Source: Thiotrichales bacterium 19S3-11
GTDB taxonomy: Bacteria > Pseudomonadota > Gammaproteobacteria > Francisellales > Francisellaceae
Length of the DNA: 53,360 nucleotides
Direction of reading: 5' to 3'
Assembly (NCBI GenBank): GCA_021713295.1
Contig: JAKJJU010000018.1
Location: 1-53,360 of the forward strand
This document shows positions 53,184-53,360 of this stretch, one piece after another; the stretch's first letter is position 1; each line of letters starts with the position of its first letter. Made by a program: the position numbers and the translations under genes. Below the pieces are notes generated by a model, which was not told where the DNA came from, did no database searches, and worked only from the letters and a program-made list of their open reading frames with translations.

Positions 53184-53360
53184 ATATAGCTAACTCAGTA
53201 TAATATGGTCTTATTTAAACAGTTCATCAATTGTACATTGTAACCTTCTTCTTAGTTTTTTCTTTTTTGCCCACTGTCTTTCAATAGAATTTAAATCAGG
53301 TGAGTATGGCGGTAGGTATTCAATAACATGGCCAGATTGCTCTATCAGAAGCTGTGTATC
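53184..53360 (-). mobile_element. 3' end of an IS630-family insertion sequence (right window edge)
   Basis: These 177 bases are the exact reverse complement of bases 1-177. The element extends beyond the window. Perfect identity over the visible part means the two copies are very recent transpositions, or homogenised, or the same repeat consensus used at both ends of an assembled contig. Confidence 0.85.
53211..53360 (-). CDS. IS630-family transposase, C-terminal part (partial, right copy)
   Basis: The same 49 C-terminal residues as in the left copy, read on the minus strand and ending with TAA at 53213-53211. They include PPYSPDLNSIE with the third catalytic acidic residue. The N-terminal part is outside the window. 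Confidence 0.85.
   Translation of the reverse strand, partial: DTQLLIEQSGHVIEYLPPYSPDLNSIERQWAKKKKLRRRLQCTIDELFK

Noticed and set aside
1-53360. Composite transposon carrying the whole 53-kb segment
   Set aside because: The content is core metabolism without cargo features. Each IS end also cuts a gene, which suits two separate insertions or assembly edges better than transposition of the block.
1-53360. tRNA, rRNA, CRISPR arrays, prophage or restriction/defence genes
   Set aside because: I looked for clover-leaf-like blocks, regularly spaced repeats and typical phage or defence proteins and saw none.

Overview
This 53.4-kb window is AT-rich chromosomal DNA. Its gene content (lptE, holA, yggX, aerobic hemF, an FNR-type regulator, uvrB, recF) points to a gammaproteobacterium, plausibly a low-GC host-associated or aquatic lineage of the Francisella/Fastidiosibacter/Legionella/Piscirickettsia kind. 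That placement is inference from gene content and base composition. Both ends are the same 177 bp of an IS630-type insertion sequence in inverted orientation (1-177 and 53184-53360). Each end cuts a different gene, so the window is best read as the unique DNA between two IS copies.

Layout: 158-400 holds the start of an MFS transporter broken by the left IS. 418-6954 holds hemH, then leuS-lptE-holA, then a eukaryotic-like protein kinase whose start is preceded by a run of nine G. 6980-8716 holds two tandem paralogous secreted proteins of unknown role. 8808-12827 holds yggX, an unknown gene, uvrB and recF. 12910-17457 is a stress block of three universal stress proteins, a Kef-type antiporter and a small zinc-ribbon protein. 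17469-18122 encodes an FNR-like oxygen sensor with a complete set of candidate [4Fe-4S] cysteines. 18327-26060 is a same-strand run: cydABX, hemF, aspT-aspD and a hydrogenase maturation protease. 26214-27109 holds two small secreted proteins. 27178-39507 (minus strand) is a very long hydrogenase cluster: hypABFCDE, hydBGDA (group 3b NADP-linked [NiFe] hydrogenase), a nickel permease, an unknown membrane-anchored protein and an Old Yellow Enzyme. 39682-43719 holds ackA and pta, separated by an opposite-strand outer-membrane protein. 43828-44604 is an unknown helical protein. 44690-48179 is cadB-cadA (lysine decarboxylation), followed by a divergent lysine-oxidation operon (lysine 6-dehydrogenase/saccharopine dehydrogenase family, ALDH7, DUF1338; 48868-52461). 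The right end holds an unknown secreted protein and a second IS-truncated gene.

How it fits together: three near-consensus FNR boxes sit upstream of cydA, upstream of a lone universal stress gene, and between hypA and ackA. The second and third are centred about 41.5 bp from the start site predicted by a good -10 hexamer. The window therefore reads as a low-oxygen programme: high-affinity oxidase, H2/NADPH metabolism, acetate/ATP production, and decarboxylation/exchange systems for aspartate and lysine that consume protons and build membrane potential. The oxidative lysine route beside cadBA gives lysine a second, aerobic fate. The least explained parts are the poly-G kinase, the paralogous secreted pair, the unknown gene in the hydrogenase operon and an 18-bp perfect palindrome in front of cadB.
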